DNA from: an uncultured Paracoccaceae bacterium
GTDB taxonomy: Bacteria > Pseudomonadota > Alphaproteobacteria > Rhodobacterales > Rhodobacteraceae
Length of the DNA: 64,000 nucleotides
Reading direction: 5' to 3'
NCBI GenBank assembly: GCA_937138255.1
Contig: CAKZOU010000057.1
Coordinates: 124,001 to 188,000, forward strand
Shown: positions 29,308-40,018 of the stretch, one piece after another
How positions within the stretch are numbered: position 1 is the stretch's first letter
How the letters are laid out: every line of letters starts with the position of its first letter
Position numbers and translations under genes: made by a program
The notes under the pieces: model-generated
Database searches by the model: none
What the model saw: only the letters and a program-made list of their open reading frames with translations
What the model was told of the DNA's origin: nothing

Positions 29308-31563
29308 TCAACGGCGCGTGCGTTTGACCTTCTTCTTCAGCTTGCTCGCCTTGGCCTTTTCCGCCCCCGCGCGCCGCCGCACCGGCTTGCCGCGCCCGCG
29401 ATGCGAGGGGCGGGCGATGGTGCGTTCCTCGAGCTTCAGAAGCTCGACGATAAGGCCCCCCGACACGGGCGCCGCCTCGACAAGTTTGACCGTGACCCTC
29501 TGGCCAAGGCCGATCACCGTGCCGCTTTTCGAGCCGGTGAGGCTCTGGCTCTCGGCGTCGAAATGGAAGAACTCGTCGCCAAGGCTGCGGATCGGGATGA
29601 GGGCGTCGGCGCCGGTCTCGTCGAGCTTTATGAAAACGCCGAAGCGGGCGATGCCGCTGATCCGGCCCTCCATGACCGCGCCGAGGCGATCCGAAAGGAA
29701 GGCCGCAAGATAGCGGTCGGTCGTATCGCGCTCGGCCATCATCGAGCGGCGCTCGGTGTCGGAGATGAGCTGGCCCGTTTCCTCGAGGTTCTCGATATCC
29801 CAAGGGCTCAGCCCGTCATCGCCCCAGCGATGCGCCGAGATGAGGCCGCGATGCACGATCAGGTCGGAATAGCGGCGGATCGGCGAGGTGAAATGGGCAT
29901 AGTTCCGAAGCGCGAGGCCGAAATGCCCGAAATTCTCGGGGTTGTAATAGGCCTGCGTCATCGCCCGCAGCGTCTGAATATTGATGAGCTCGTCCTGCGG
30001 CGTGCCTTCGGCCTGTTTCAAGAGCGCGTTCAGGTGCCGCGTCTGCAAGACCTGCCCCTTGGCCAGCACCAGCCCCGCCGCCTGCGCCACCTCGCGCAAG
30101 GTTTCGAGCTTGTCGGGGCTCGGCTCTTCGTGGACGCGGAAGAGAAGCGGTGTGCGCTTCTGGATCAGGGTCTCGGCGGCGGCCACGTTGGCGAAGATCA
30201 TGAATTCCTCGATCAGCTTGTGCGCCTCGAGCCGTTCCTTGAAGGCCACGCTTGTCACATGACCCTCGTCGTTGATCTCGATCCGGCGCTCGGGCAGGTC
30301 GAGGTCGAGCGGCTGGCGCGCCTCGCGGGCGCGGGCGAGAAGGCTGTAGGCCGCGTAGAGCGGTTTCAGGATCGGCTCGACGAGGCCTGCGGTCTTTTCA
30401 TCTGGCGCACCATCAACGGCATTCTGCACCTGCTGATAGTTCAGCGAAGCGACCGACTGCATCAGGCCGCGGGTGAAGCGGTGGTCGATCTTGTGCCCAT
30501 GCGCGTCGATCCGCATCCGCACGGCAAGGCAGGCGCGGGGGACATTCTCGTGTAGCGAGCAGAGGTCGCCCGAGAGGCGATCCGGCAGCATCGGCACCAC
30601 GCGGTCGGGGAAATAGGTCGAGTTGCCGCGCTTGCGGGCCTCGCGGTCCAGCTCGGAATTGGGGCGGACATAGTGGGCCACGTCGGCAATGGCGACCCAG
30701 ATCACAAAGCCGCCGGGGTTCTTCGGATCGTCGTCGGCATGGGCATAGCAGGCATCGTCGCGGTCGCGGGCATCGACGGGGTCGATGGTCAGAAGCGGCA
30801 GCTCGCGCAGGTCTTCGCGGCCTTTGAGGCCGGCGGGCTTGCAGGCATCGGCTTCGGCCACCACCGCGTCGGGGAACTGGTCGGGGATGCCGTGCTGGTG
30901 GATGGCGATGAGGCTCACCGCGCGCGGCGCGGTCGGGTCGCCCAGCCGCGCCACGATGCGGGCTTTGGGCAGGCCGAGGCGGCCCTTGGGGCCAGACTGT
31001 TCGGCCTCGACCAATTCACCGTCTTTCGCCTCACCCTCGGCCCCGGCGGGAACCACCCACTGCCGGTCGGCGCCCTTGTCGATGGGCACGATCCGCCCGC
31101 CTTCCGAGCCCTTGCGGAAGATGCCGACGATCCGCTGCGGGTTGGTGCCGATCTGGCGGATCACCCGCGCGGCATAGTCGTGCTCTTGGCCCTTCACCAT
31201 CTCAAGCCGCGCCAGAACGCGGTCGCCCTCGCCCAGCGCGGGGTCGGTCGGTTTCAGGACCATCAGGATTTTCGGCGCCGTGCCCTTGCCTTCCCATTCG
31301 ACCGGATCTGCCCAGAGATCGCCGCTCGAATCCGGTGCACGGACCCGCAAGACAGCCACGGGCGGCAATTCATCGGCATCGCGATAGGAGGTCTTGCGCT
31401 TACGCAAGAGCCCCTCGTCCTCCATCTCGCGCAGGAGCGCCTTGAGGTCGATCCGCGCAGCCCCCTTGATCCCGAAGGCCCGCGCGATATCGCGCTTGGC
31501 GGTCAGGGTCGGGTTGGCCGAGATCCAGTCGAGAACTTCCTGCTTGGAGGGTATGCGTGTCAT
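29308..31563 (-). CDS. rnr: Ribonuclease R
   Basis: The 751-residue protein has a winged-helix N-terminus (TLTAKRDIARAFGIKGAARI), cold-shock OB folds, an RNB catalytic domain with the acidic metal-binding cluster in TIDPVDARDRDDACYA, and a C-terminal S1 domain followed by a long Lys/Arg-rich tail. RNB/S1 enzymes degrade structured RNA 3' to 5'. RNase R also takes part in trans-translation, which clears non-stop mRNA. It is 48 bases downstream of dapE on the same strand and may be co-transcribed with it. Confidence 0.95.
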   Translation of the reverse strand: MTRIPSKQEVLDWISANPTLTAKRDIARAFGIKGAARIDLKALLREMEDEGLLRKRKTSYRDADELPPVAVLRVRAPDSSGDLWADPVEWEGKGTAPKILMVLKPTDPALGEGDRVLARLEMVKGQEHDYAARVIRQIGTNPQRIVGIFRKGSEGGRIVPIDKGADRQWVVPAGAEGEAKDGELVEAEQSGPKGRLGLPKARIVARLGDPTAPRAVSLIAIHQHGIPDQFPDAVVAEADACKPAGLKGREDLRELPLLTIDPVDARDRDDACYAHADDDPKNPGGFVIWVAIADVAHYVRPNSELDREARKRGNSTYFPDRVVPMLPDRLSGDLCSLHENVPRACLAVRMRIDAHGHKIDHRFTRGLMQSVASLNYQQVQNAVDGAPDEKTAGLVEPILKPLYAAYSLLARAREARQPLDLDLPERRIEINDEGHVTSVAFKERLEAHKLIEEFMIFANVAAAETLIQKRTPLLFRVHEEPSPDKLETLREVAQAAGLVLAKGQVLQTRHLNALLKQAEGTPQDELINIQTLRAMTQAYYNPENFGHFGLALRNYAHFTSPIRRYSDLIVHRGLISAHRWGDDGLSPWDIENLEETGQLISDTERRSMMAERDTTDRYLAAFLSDRLGAVMEGRISGIARFGVFIKLDETGADALIPIRSLGDEFFHFDAESQSLTGSKSGTVIGLGQRVTVKLVEAAPVSGGLIVELLKLEERTIARPSHRGRGKPVRRRAGAEKAKASKLKKKVKRTRR

Positions 31564-31611
31564 GCGCCCGCCCTAGCACGGGCGCGGCGCGGCGTCATGC
31601 GCGAAACGCGG

Positions 31612-32760
31612 TCAGGCGAAATAGCCTTCGAGAATCCGGCGATAGATCGCCTTGAGCTGGCCGATCTGATCGACCGAAACGCGCTCGTCAACGGCGTGCA
31701 TCGTCTTGCCGACAAGGCCGAACTCGACCACGGGGCAGTGATCCTTGACGAAGCGGGCATCTGACGTGCCGCCCGAGGTCGACATCTCGGGGGTGCGGCC
31801 GGTCTCGGCGGCCACGGCCTTGGCGATCAGCGTCGAAAGCTCGCCCGGAGGCGTGAGGAAGCTCTCTCCCGAAATCTTGACCCTGAGTGCCACGCGCACG
31901 CCGAATTCCCCGGCCACGCGGTCGGCCTCGGCCTGAAGGCGCTCTGTCACCGACGCGCCGCTGTGCAGATCGTTGAAGCGGATGTTGACCGTGCCACGGC
32001 AGGTGTTGGGGATCACGTTGGTCGCGGGGTTGCCGGTGTCGATGGTGACGACCGCGACGGTCGAGGCGTCGAAATGGTCCGAGCCTTCATCGAGCGGCGT
32101 GCTGGAAATCCGGTCCATCAGCCGCGACATGGCGGCGACGGGGTTCTTGGCGCGGTGCGGATAGGCGGCGTGGCCCTGAACGCCGGTCACGGTGAAATGC
32201 GCGTTGAGCGAGCCGCGGCGGCCGATCTTCATCATCTCGCCCATCTCGTTTGGGCAGGTCGGCTCGCCCACGAGGCAGGCGGTCATCGCCTCACCCTCGG
32301 CCTTCATCCAGTCGAGAAGCGCGGTGGTGCCGTCGACCGCATCGCCCTCTTCATCGCCGGTGATCGTCAGGATGATCGCGCCATCGGGCGGCGTCTCGCG
32401 CACGAAATCAATGGCGGCGGCGGCGAAGGCGGCGACGCCGGATTTCATGTCGGTCGCGCCCCGGCCATAGAGCCAGCCGTCCTTGATCTCGGCCCCGAAG
32501 GGATCGACCGTCCAATCCTCGAGGTTGCCGATTGGCACCACATCGGTATGGCCGTTGAAGCCAAAGCTGCGGTTGGCTCCTTGCCGCCCCCAGCGGGCGA
32601 AAAGATTACTGACGCCGCCGCGATCGACCCGTGTGCAGGTGAAACCGGCCTCGGACAGAACGCGCTCCAGCAGCACAAGCGCCCCGCCTTCCTCGGGCGT
32701 CACCGAAGGGCAGCGGACGAGATCGGCGGTGAGGGCGACCGGATCGACGGGTGTGGACAT
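31612..32760 (-). CDS. dapE: Succinyl-diaminopimelate desuccinylase
   Basis: The 382-residue M20 metallopeptidase-fold protein has the di-zinc ligands in [32 protein letters not shown] and the C-terminal [12 protein letters not shown]. It hydrolyses N-succinyl-LL-diaminopimelate in lysine and peptidoglycan synthesis, following DapD, which is encoded about 3 kb away on the same strand. The ATG at 32760 has AGGAG upstream. A longer frame begins at 32838 but is not supported. Confidence 0.95.
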   Translation of the reverse strand: MSTPVDPVALTADLVRCPSVTPEEGGALVLLERVLSEAGFTCTRVDRGGVSNLFARWGRQGANRSFGFNGHTDVVPIGNLEDWTVDPFGAEIKDGWLYGRGATDMKSGVAAFAAAAIDFVRETPPDGAIILTITGDEEGDAVDGTTALLDWMKAEGEAMTACLVGEPTCPNEMGEMMKIGRRGSLNAHFTVTGVQGHAAYPHRAKNPVAAMSRLMDRISSTPLDEGSDHFDASTVAVVTIDTGNPATNVIPNTCRGTVNIRFNDLHSGASVTERLQAEADRVAGEFGVRVALRVKISGESFLTPPGELSTLIAKAVAAETGRTPEMSTSGGTSDARFVKDHCPVVEFGLVGKTMHAVDERVSVDQIGQLKAIYRRILEGYFA

Positions 32761-32933
32761 GGGAGCACTCCTTTGCCTGATGGCTAGCGGCTCGGGGGCG
32801 ATCATGCAATTGCCCCCGTGCCCGACTGTGTCGGCCAAGCGACACCGAACCGCGCCACTGCGCCTTCGGGGATTCGCAAGGCCGCCCCTATGCGCTATGC
32901 CTCAACCAACACCAACCCGAGGCTGGGCAGAAC

Positions 32934-34028
32934 ATGAGGGTCAAAGACCCCAAAGACGAAACCACGGCATCAAGCTGGATCGCCCTGCGTGACAGGCACG
33001 GTGTTGTCTTTTCGCCTTTCACCCATGGCAATAGCCCCTCCCCCGCAACGCTTCTTGCGCGTGGCACCCTCCTTTTGCACTTCGCGCACGAGCCGCGCCC
33101 GGTGCGGCACAATCTGATCCGCTATTCGTCGCGAACGCCTTGGCCCAGCTCGCTCACGGTCTGCACAGAGCCCGATGGGCGGATGCGGGTTCTGATGGCT
33201 CAAGGCACATTCAGCACGGCCTTCGATCTGCCAACGGCATTTCGCGGGCCAGAGGAAGACGTGATCTTTCGCTACAGTTGGGACGGCCCCGCCCGTCAAG
33301 CAAGCCTGGCGGTCGATCTGCCCGAACGGGGCGCGACATTCCACGCCCGGGCCGAAGGCCCATTTCCCCTGTTCTTTCGGGATGTGCACAGGATCATCAC
33401 GGCAGCGGCGGAAACCACCCTCTCGCACGAGGTAAGATCGGTTGCTTTCAGCGCCGAGATCGAGCCGATCGGCATCAATCCGACGTTGAGCCCTGATGCC
33501 AGAATCGCAACCCCTCAAGGCGAGCGCCCCATTGCCTCGTTGAGGGTCGGAGACCATGTCCTGACCGCAGAGAAGGATCCCGCGCAAATTCGATGGATAT
33601 GCCGGCAAGATCTCCCCGCGCGGGGTCGATTTGCGCCGCTCCGCCTGCGGGCCCCCTTTTACGGGCTTCATACCGACCTTATCGTCGCGCCCGATCAAAG
33701 ATTGCGGCTAAGCGGATCCGAGGTCGAATACCTTTTTGCCGAGGAACAGGTTTCGGCAACGGCAGGCCACCTGATGGACGGGCGGACGATTGTCCGGGGG
33801 CCTGAAACCACGATCCAGAGATATTACCAGCTCTTGCTCGACCGACCTGCAACGCTCATCGTCAACGGCGCCGAGCTTGAAAGCTTTGATCCGGGGGCGA
33901 TGGCAGGGAACCGGGAGTTGATCAAAGCCTCAGTCCTGCGCGGCCTCCCGCCGGAACTGGTGCCGTCGTCCTATGGTTCGGGGCTGCCGCAGCTCAAGGG
34001 TTTTGAGGCGCTGACGCTGGCGCACTAG
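32934..34028 (+). CDS. Hint-domain protein with degenerate active site
   Basis: The 364-residue protein has a C-terminal Hint (Hedgehog/intein) module from about residue 181. The usual CFTPGTRIATP start is here LSPDARIATPQGERPI, so the nucleophilic Cys is Leu185. The usual SPQHR block appears as VAPDQRLRL, so its His is Gln. Self-splicing or cleavage is therefore unlikely. The N-terminal half is beta-rich and might be a substrate-binding or structural domain of a family common in Rhodobacteraceae. Role unknown. Its stop shares CTAG with the convergent small gene. Confidence 0.72.
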   Translation: MRVKDPKDETTASSWIALRDRHGVVFSPFTHGNSPSPATLLARGTLLLHFAHEPRPVRHNLIRYSSRTPWPSSLTVCTEPDGRMRVLMAQGTFSTAFDLPTAFRGPEEDVIFRYSWDGPARQASLAVDLPERGATFHARAEGPFPLFFRDVHRIITAAAETTLSHEVRSVAFSAEIEPIGINPTLSPDARIATPQGERPIASLRVGDHVLTAEKDPAQIRWICRQDLPARGRFAPLRLRAPFYGLHTDLIVAPDQRLRLSGSEVEYLFAEEQVSATAGHLMDGRTIVRGPETTIQRYYQLLLDRPATLIVNGAELESFDPGAMAGNRELIKASVLRGLPPELVPSSYGSGLPQLKGFEALTLAH

Positions 34029-34357
34029 TCGTAGAAAGGCGTCATCTGGGCAACGATGACGCTGTTTTCCTCAAGCGCCCGCTGCATCAGCTCTCTCTCT
34101 TCATCGTCGATGTCATGGCCCTCGGCCAGCCGCTCATCGAGCGTGCCATAGCCCGACACATCAAGCGGCGCGAGATCGGCCTGCTTGAGGATCGCCACGG
34201 TTTCCCGCACCGCTTCGGCCTCGTCCACACCCGAGGCATAGCACATCAGCGCGGCACCGGTGCTGCCCTCGGGCAGGCCGTCGCCATCATGCCGGCCCAC
34301 CTCGACAAGGAGGGTATAGACCTGCTGCGGCTTCTTGATCTTGGGTTTGTCGCTCAT
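34025..34357 (-). CDS. Conserved hypothetical protein (110 aa)
   Basis: The 110-residue acidic protein (MSDKPKIKKPQQVYTLLVEV) alternates short strands and helices and contains TGAALMCYASGVDEAEAVRETVAIL. This resembles a small ferredoxin-fold alphaproteobacterial family with no assigned function. No motif or membrane segment is visible. It lies 33 bases downstream of the GNAT gene on the same strand. The ATG at 34357 is the only ATG near the start and has a poor ribosome-binding site, which fits translational coupling. Confidence 0.6.
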   Translation of the reverse strand: MSDKPKIKKPQQVYTLLVEVGRHDGDGLPEGSTGAALMCYASGVDEAEAVRETVAILKQADLAPLDVSGYGTLDERLAEGHDIDDEERELMQRALEENSVIVAQMTPFYD

Positions 34358-34390
34358 GGGCACGGCCAATACGCGCGGGCATCGGCCTGG

Positions 34391-34906
34391 TCAATGGGCG
34401 TGGCGACCGAGATAGAGAGACATTTTGACGGCGCTCTTGGTATCGCCGTCGCGGGTCTGCCCCTTGTCCTCGCGGAAGCCGAGCGAACGGTAAAGCGCCA
34501 GCGCCTCGTCATGGCGCGGCAGGGCACCAAGGCGCATCCATTCAAAGCCCTTCACCCGTGCAGTTTCGATGAGCTGATCGGCAAGTTGCCGGGCCACGCC
34601 TTTGCCTCGCGCCTCGGGGCGAACGAACATCCGGTTCATCTCGCAGGCATGATCGCCAATATCGCGCATCAGGAGAAGGCCGACCGGCTTGCCATCAAGA
34701 AGCGCCAAGAGCCCCTCGCCGCGCGGCGGGCCATAGTCCTTGCGGACATCCTTCATCCGCTCGGCAAATTTCTGGCCGGCAAGATAGTCGTCGATCTCCG
34801 TCTGCATCTCGGGATAGCGCCCGCGCAGCCAATCAACGAACTCCCAAGCCAGTTTCTCCGCCTCGGCGGCCTGCCAATCTTCCCGGATTTCCTGAATTTC
34901 AATCAT
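34391..34906 (-). CDS. GNAT-family N-acetyltransferase
   Basis: The 171-residue protein has the GNAT acetyl-CoA loop R/Q-x2-G-x-G/A in VRPEARGKGVARQLADQLIE, preceded by GLLLMRDIGDHACEMNRMFV and followed by the terminal strand ALALYRSLGF. It transfers acetyl from CoA to an unknown amine. I chose the ATG at 34906 (MIEIQEIREDWQ), since the longer frame upstream is arginine- and serine-rich and has no family support. Confidence 0.83.
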   Translation of the reverse strand: MIEIQEIREDWQAAEAEKLAWEFVDWLRGRYPEMQTEIDDYLAGQKFAERMKDVRKDYGPPRGEGLLALLDGKPVGLLLMRDIGDHACEMNRMFVRPEARGKGVARQLADQLIETARVKGFEWMRLGALPRHDEALALYRSLGFREDKGQTRDGDTKSAVKMSLYLGRHAH

Positions 34907-35033
34907 GAATACCCCCAAATGAATGGGGGCATCCTCGCACGACATTCTAGCTTGGTCAGCGGCCCCTTGAGGACAAGGCTGGTGAATTACCTCAAAGCCA
35001 GTGGCCCGCCGATCAGGCAGGCCACTGAACATG

Positions 35034-35483
35034 TTATCGAATGGTAATAGTTCCAAACATCCCGGCGTCGTAGTGGCCCTCGATCTCGCAAGTGAACTCG
35101 AGGTCTTCCCCGGTCTGGACAGGGACAAAGAACCACTCGACGGTCTGGTGCGGCCCAACTTCGACCTCGTTGATATGGCCTTTTATTTCGGCCACCAGAT
35201 CGCCATCGGCGGTCTCGATTTCGACCTTTCTGATAAAGATCTTCTCGAGAACTTCGTTCAAAGCCAATTCGTGTTTGTACTCATCGATGTTGGTGATGAC
35301 CAGAGCATAGGCCTGACCCGTCACCAGATCGAAATGGTTTGGCTTGAAGTACATATTGCCGTTGTCGTCGGTTCCCATCTCCATCGGCAGATCGATCACG
35401 TTGGCTCGGGAAAGATCCCCTTCGGCGTGCGACAGAGTCGGAACCAAAATGGCCGCAGCCGCAAATAGCGTCGTAAGTTTCAT
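35034..35483 (-). CDS. Periplasmic cupredoxin (type 1 copper protein)
   Basis: The 149-residue protein has a signal peptide (residues 1-20, cleavage after SHA) and an eight-strand cupredoxin fold. The type 1 copper ligands are visible as His71 in EYKHEL, Cys132, His137 and Met142 in CEIEGHYDAGM. It is likely a copper-binding or electron-transfer protein; AAGGAGAAAGACAT-like spacing gives a good ribosome-binding site. It lies downstream of dapD. No CopA, CueR or oxidase gene is adjacent, so its partner is unknown. Confidence 0.82.
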   Translation of the reverse strand: MKLTTLFAAAAILVPTLSHAEGDLSRANVIDLPMEMGTDDNGNMYFKPNHFDLVTGQAYALVITNIDEYKHELALNEVLEKIFIRKVEIETADGDLVAEIKGHINEVEVGPHQTVEWFFVPVQTGEDLEFTCEIEGHYDAGMFGTITIR

Positions 35484-35503
35484 ATGTCTTTCTCCAATTT
35501 CCC

Positions 35504-35518
35504 GAGGCATTTTGCCTC
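35504..35518. promoter_or_regulatory. Short perfect inverted repeat upstream of the cupredoxin gene
   Basis: GAGGCATTTTGCCTC has 6-base arms around three bases and lies 21-35 bases upstream of the cupredoxin start. It could be an operator or a small leader hairpin. It does not match a copper-regulator box I know. Confidence 0.3.
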
Positions 35519-35586
35519 AAGACGAATTTTAGACCCGTCCGACCTGACGCGCCTTGATCTGCGACACAGACATGGGAGAAAGTGGG

Positions 35587-35610
35587 CGGCTCCGGCGAGA
35601 ACCGGAGCCG
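35587..35610 (-). terminator. Hairpin downstream of dapD
   Basis: CGGCTCCGG and CCGGAGCCG form a perfect 9-bp stem with loop CGAGAA. It lies just after the dapD stop on the minus strand and is followed by CCCACTTTCTCCC, a weak T-rich tail. It probably ends the dapD transcript. Confidence 0.5.
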
Positions 35611-35617
35611 ATAGACT

Positions 35618-36445
<828 letters not shown>

Positions 36446-36522
36446 GGGCATTCCCTTTTCGCGTCAGGTTTATCGAGTTGAGTGCCCTATACTCACAGCG
36501 CACCAGCGGCACAATGCGACGA

Positions 36523-37446
36523 TTAGGAAAGCGGATCCGGCGCGATATTGGCGCCGCAGAGGAGAACGGCCACCCGCTCACCCGGCTCGGGTCGGTAGGC
36601 GCCCGACAGAAGCGCGGCCAGCGCACAAGCTCCGCCCGGCTCGACCAGCATCCGCGCCTCGCGCCAGAGGATCTGTTGCGCCTCGGCTATTGCGTCGTTC
36701 GTCACGAGGATCGAAGGCGTTCCTGCTTCTTTGGCCAGATCGAAACAGATCTGCCCGATCTTCCGCGCCCCGAGCGAGTTTGCGGCGATCCCCGACACCT
36801 CGACATCGACCGGATGGCCCGCCACCAACGCAGCATTCAGCGCGCGGGACGTTTCGGGCTCGACCGCTACAATCTTGCGGCGCTGGCCCGCCCAAGCGAT
36901 TGCCCCACCGATGAGGCCCCCGCCGCCCACGGCGATCAAGACGGTATCTGCCCCAAGCCCTTGCTCCTCCCACTCGCGCATACAGGTGCCCTGCCCCGTG
37001 ACCGTTCCCGGCGCGTCATAGGCATGGACCTGCATCGCACCCGTGGCGGCCTCATAGTCGAGCGCGGCGGCAAGGGCATCGGCATAAGAGCCGGGCACCA
37101 CGGTCAGATCGGCGCCGGTGCGCTCGATCAGGGCTATTTTCGTGGGGCCCGCCATTTCAGGCACGAAGATCCGCGCCGGAATGCCAAGGCGAGCAGCGGC
37201 ATAGGCCACGGCCGCCCCATGATTGCCGCCGGAGGCCGCCACAACGCCGCCCTCCGGAACGCCGCCGGACAGGAGCGTGTTGAACGCCCCCCGCGCCTTG
37301 AAGCTGCCGGTGTGCTGGGTGAACTCGAGCTTGACCTCGATCGGGCGATCAAGGCCGGAAAGATTCAGCCGTGTCACGGCTGTCCTACGAACATAGCCTT
37401 TGATGCGCCCCGCCGCGTCATCAATCTCGGCGATCCAATCCGTCAA
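36523..37446 (-). CDS. PLP-dependent threonine/serine dehydratase family enzyme
   Basis: The 307-residue protein is a fold-type II PLP enzyme. The Schiff-base Lys is in HTGSFKARGAFNTLL, the substrate loop in ASGGNHGAAVAYAA, and the phosphate-binding glycine loop in IAVGGGGLIGGA. It has no regulatory ACT tail, so it is the short catabolic type that deaminates threonine or serine, or acts as a racemase or hydroxyaspartate dehydratase. I chose a TTG start at 37446, with GGGAGG seven bases upstream. The frame continues upstream to another TTG, but without a ribosome-binding site. Confidence 0.82.
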   Translation of the reverse strand: MTDWIAEIDDAAGRIKGYVRRTAVTRLNLSGLDRPIEVKLEFTQHTGSFKARGAFNTLLSGGVPEGGVVAASGGNHGAAVAYAAARLGIPARIFVPEMAGPTKIALIERTGADLTVVPGSYADALAAALDYEAATGAMQVHAYDAPGTVTGQGTCMREWEEQGLGADTVLIAVGGGGLIGGAIAWAGQRRKIVAVEPETSRALNAALVAGHPVDVEVSGIAANSLGARKIGQICFDLAKEAGTPSILVTNDAIAEAQQILWREARMLVEPGGACALAALLSGAYRPEPGERVAVLLCGANIAPDPLS

Positions 37447-37528
37447 GTCTGGCCCTCCCAGTTGTGACTGGCCTTGCAAGTCGGGTCGTTCTACCAATGA
37501 CCAAGAGCAGAAGAAAGGATCGACAAGA

Positions 37529-38371
37529 ATGAGCGATCAAAGACGTCACCCGTTCCGCGACAGCCTGCAAGACCGCGAGGCCGCCGAACGCCTCGCCGAT
37601 ACGCCTCAGGCCGCATCGCCAACCTATCGCCTCGCCTTCGACGACCCGGATTTCCTTCTCAAGGAAGAACTGCGCCCGGTGCGGCTTCAGCTCGAGCTGT
37701 TGAAGCCCGAACTGGCGATGAACGAGGCGGGCGTGAAATCGACCATCGTCCTCTTCGGTGGCGCCCGTATTCCCGAGCCCGCCAAGGCGGACACCGCCCC
37801 TGCCAACCTTGCGGCCCTGTCGCCCTACTATGACGAGGCCCGAAAGTTTGCCCGCCTGATGACCGAGCATTCGGTGAAAAACGGCGGCATCGAGAATGTC
37901 ATCGTCACCGGAGGTGGCCCCGGCGTGATGGAAGCGGGAAATCGCGGCGCGGCGGATGCGGGCGGCAAATCCATCGGGCTCAACATCGTTCTGCCGCACG
38001 AGCAAGCGCCCAACCGCTATGTGACGCCCGAGCTGTGCTTCAACTTCCACTATTTCGCGATCCGCAAGATGCATTTCCTGATGCGCGCCAAGGCGATCTG
38101 CATCTTCCCCGGCGGATTTGGCACGATGGACGAGCTTTTCGAGGCGATCACCCTGATCCAGACCGGCCGGATGGAGCAGGTGCCGATCCTGCTTTTCGGA
38201 AAATCCTTCTGGGAAAAGGTCATCAACTTTCAGGCGCTGGCCGATGCCGGAACGATCTCGCCCGAAGACCTCAAGCTGTTTCGTTTCGTCGAAACCGCCG
38301 AAGAGGCCGTGAGGCATATCGAGACATGGGCGAATGCGGGCAAGAAGCGCTCGCATATTCCGGGCCGGTGA
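37529..38371 (+). CDS. LOG-family protein (TIGR00730-like)
   Basis: The 280-residue protein has the Lonely Guy motifs GGGPGVMEAGNRGA and PGGFGTMDELFEA, which bind nucleotide phosphate. Bacterial members hydrolyse nucleotide 5'-monophosphates to base and ribose phosphate. The N-terminal ~70 residues are an extra arginine/aspartate-rich extension. It starts 82 bases from the divergent dehydratase gene. Its stop overlaps the next GTG start by four bases (GTGA). Confidence 0.87.
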   Translation: MSDQRRHPFRDSLQDREAAERLADTPQAASPTYRLAFDDPDFLLKEELRPVRLQLELLKPELAMNEAGVKSTIVLFGGARIPEPAKADTAPANLAALSPYYDEARKFARLMTEHSVKNGGIENVIVTGGGPGVMEAGNRGAADAGGKSIGLNIVLPHEQAPNRYVTPELCFNFHYFAIRKMHFLMRAKAICIFPGGFGTMDELFEAITLIQTGRMEQVPILLFGKSFWEKVINFQALADAGTISPEDLKLFRFVETAEEAVRHIETWANAGKKRSHIPGR

Positions 38372-38766
38372 AGCCAACCTCCAAGACCGCCGCCGAGATG
38401 ATCGGCGGGATGGATCCGGTGATGGTCGCGGGCGATGTGGCCTTTGCCTCGATCACCGACCCGCAGATGCTGGCGCGGCTCCTGCCCCTCGCCCGCGCGA
38501 TTTTTCGCGAGGCAGAAGGGATTTCCCTGATCCTGCCGCTGGCTGACCATCCCGACCGCGCAAACGCCGCACCGATGCGGCAGATCACGCTCAACGTCTA
38601 TTCCGATCTGGAAGGCGTGGGCCTCACCGCCGCCGTCGCCACCGCGCTGGCCGCCGAGGGCATCGCCTGCAACATGGTCGCGGCGCATCACCACGACCAT
38701 GTGTTTGTGCCGTCGGATCGGGCGACCGAGGCGCTGACGATCCTTCTGGACTTGCAGAAGGCCTAA
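38368..38766 (+). CDS. ACT-domain protein (132 aa)
   Basis: The protein starts at a GTG that overlaps the LOG stop (GTGA). It is a stand-alone ACT-like protein of a family with DUF-type annotation; the core includes [44 protein letters not shown] and a final helix. The beta-alpha-beta-beta-alpha-beta fold and the GL-x(2)AVA turn are ACT features. Ligand and partner are unknown; translational coupling suggests a link with the LOG protein. Its TAA shares CTAA with rlmN. Confidence 0.75.
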   Translation: MKPTSKTAAEMIGGMDPVMVAGDVAFASITDPQMLARLLPLARAIFREAEGISLILPLADHPDRANAAPMRQITLNVYSDLEGVGLTAAVATALAAEGIACNMVAAHHHDHVFVPSDRATEALTILLDLQKA

Positions 38767-39938
38767 AGCCCTGCTTCCGCCTCGATCTCGCGTTTCGATT
38801 TGCGGGCGCGTTCGGTGGCGGATTTGAGCTGGCCGCAGGCGGCCATGATATCTTCGCCGCGCGGGGTGCGGATGGGGCTCGCGTAGCCCGCGTTCATCAG
38901 GATCGTCGCAAAGGCGCGAATGCGGTTGTTGGACGAACGCTCATAGGGCGCGCCGGGCCATTCGTTGAAGGGGATGAGGTTGACCTTGGCGGGAATGCCG
39001 TCGAGCAGCTTCACCAGCCGATGCGCGTCCTCATCCGTATCGTTCACGCCCTTGAGCATGACGTATTCGAAGGTGATCCGCTCGCTGTTCGTGGCCTTGG
39101 GGTATTCGCGCAGGGCATTCAGCAGGGTCTCAATGTTCCATTTCTTGTTCACCGGCACCAGCACATCGCGCACCGCATCGGTGGTGGCGTGGAATGACAC
39201 GGCCAGAAGACAGCCGATCTCATTCGCCGTCCGGGCAATCTCGGGGACAACGCCCGAGGTCGACAGCGTGATGCGGCGGCGGCCAAGGGCGATGCCTTCA
39301 CCGTCCATCGCGATCTTCATCGCGTCGCGGACGTTCTCGAAATTATAAAGCGGCTCGCCCATGCCCATCAGCACGATGTTCGACAAAAGGCGGGTTTCGT
39401 CCTTCGGCGCGCCGGGAACAGGCCATTCGCCAAGGTCATCGCGGGCCAGCATCACCTGGCCAATGATTTCCGAGGCGGTGAGGTTGCGGACGAGCTTCTG
39501 CGTGCCGGTATGGCAGAACGAACAGGTGAGCGTACAGCCGACCTGGCTTGAGATGCACAGCGTGCCGCGATCCTCTTCAGGGATATAGACGATCTCGACC
39601 TCGTGGCCCCCCGCGATCCTGACGAGATATTTGCGTGTGCCATCGGACGAGACCTGCTTGGTCACCACCTCGGGCAGCTCGATCACGAAATTCTCGGCCA
39701 ACAGCTTGCGATAGTCTTTCGCCAGATTGGTCATCTGGTCGAAATCGCGCACGCCCCAGTGATAGACCCACTGCCAAAGCTGGTTGGTCCGCATCTTGGC
39801 CTGCTTTTCAGACGTGCCAGCGGCGATCAGCGCCTCGCGCATCGCTTCGCGGGTCATGCCGACAAGGTTCTTTGCCCCCTCCGGCACCTTGCGCGGAATG
39901 GTCAGAACGTCTTGCGTGATGGGGGCGGTCGCGGTCAT
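38763..39938 (-). CDS. rlmN: 23S rRNA (adenine2503-C2)/tRNA methyltransferase RlmN
   Basis: The 391-residue protein has the radical-SAM motif C-x3-C-x2-C in [13 protein letters not shown], preceded by the catalytic cysteine region [10 protein letters not shown]; a second conserved Cys lies near the C-terminus (MAACGQLK). It methylates A2503 of 23S rRNA and A37 of certain tRNAs. It overlaps the convergent ACT gene by four bases at the stop codon. Confidence 0.94.
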   Translation of the reverse strand: MTATAPITQDVLTIPRKVPEGAKNLVGMTREAMREALIAAGTSEKQAKMRTNQLWQWVYHWGVRDFDQMTNLAKDYRKLLAENFVIELPEVVTKQVSSDGTRKYLVRIAGGHEVEIVYIPEEDRGTLCISSQVGCTLTCSFCHTGTQKLVRNLTASEIIGQVMLARDDLGEWPVPGAPKDETRLLSNIVLMGMGEPLYNFENVRDAMKIAMDGEGIALGRRRITLSTSGVVPEIARTANEIGCLLAVSFHATTDAVRDVLVPVNKKWNIETLLNALREYPKATNSERITFEYVMLKGVNDTDEDAHRLVKLLDGIPAKVNLIPFNEWPGAPYERSSNNRIRAFATILMNAGYASPIRTPRGEDIMAACGQLKSATERARKSKREIEAEAGL

Positions 39939-40018
39939 GGCGGGCTCGATTCTGGGATCAGACCGGCCTCATATAGGAATTCGGGCCGGTTTCAAAAGAA
40001 ATCCGACCCGAAAATGCG

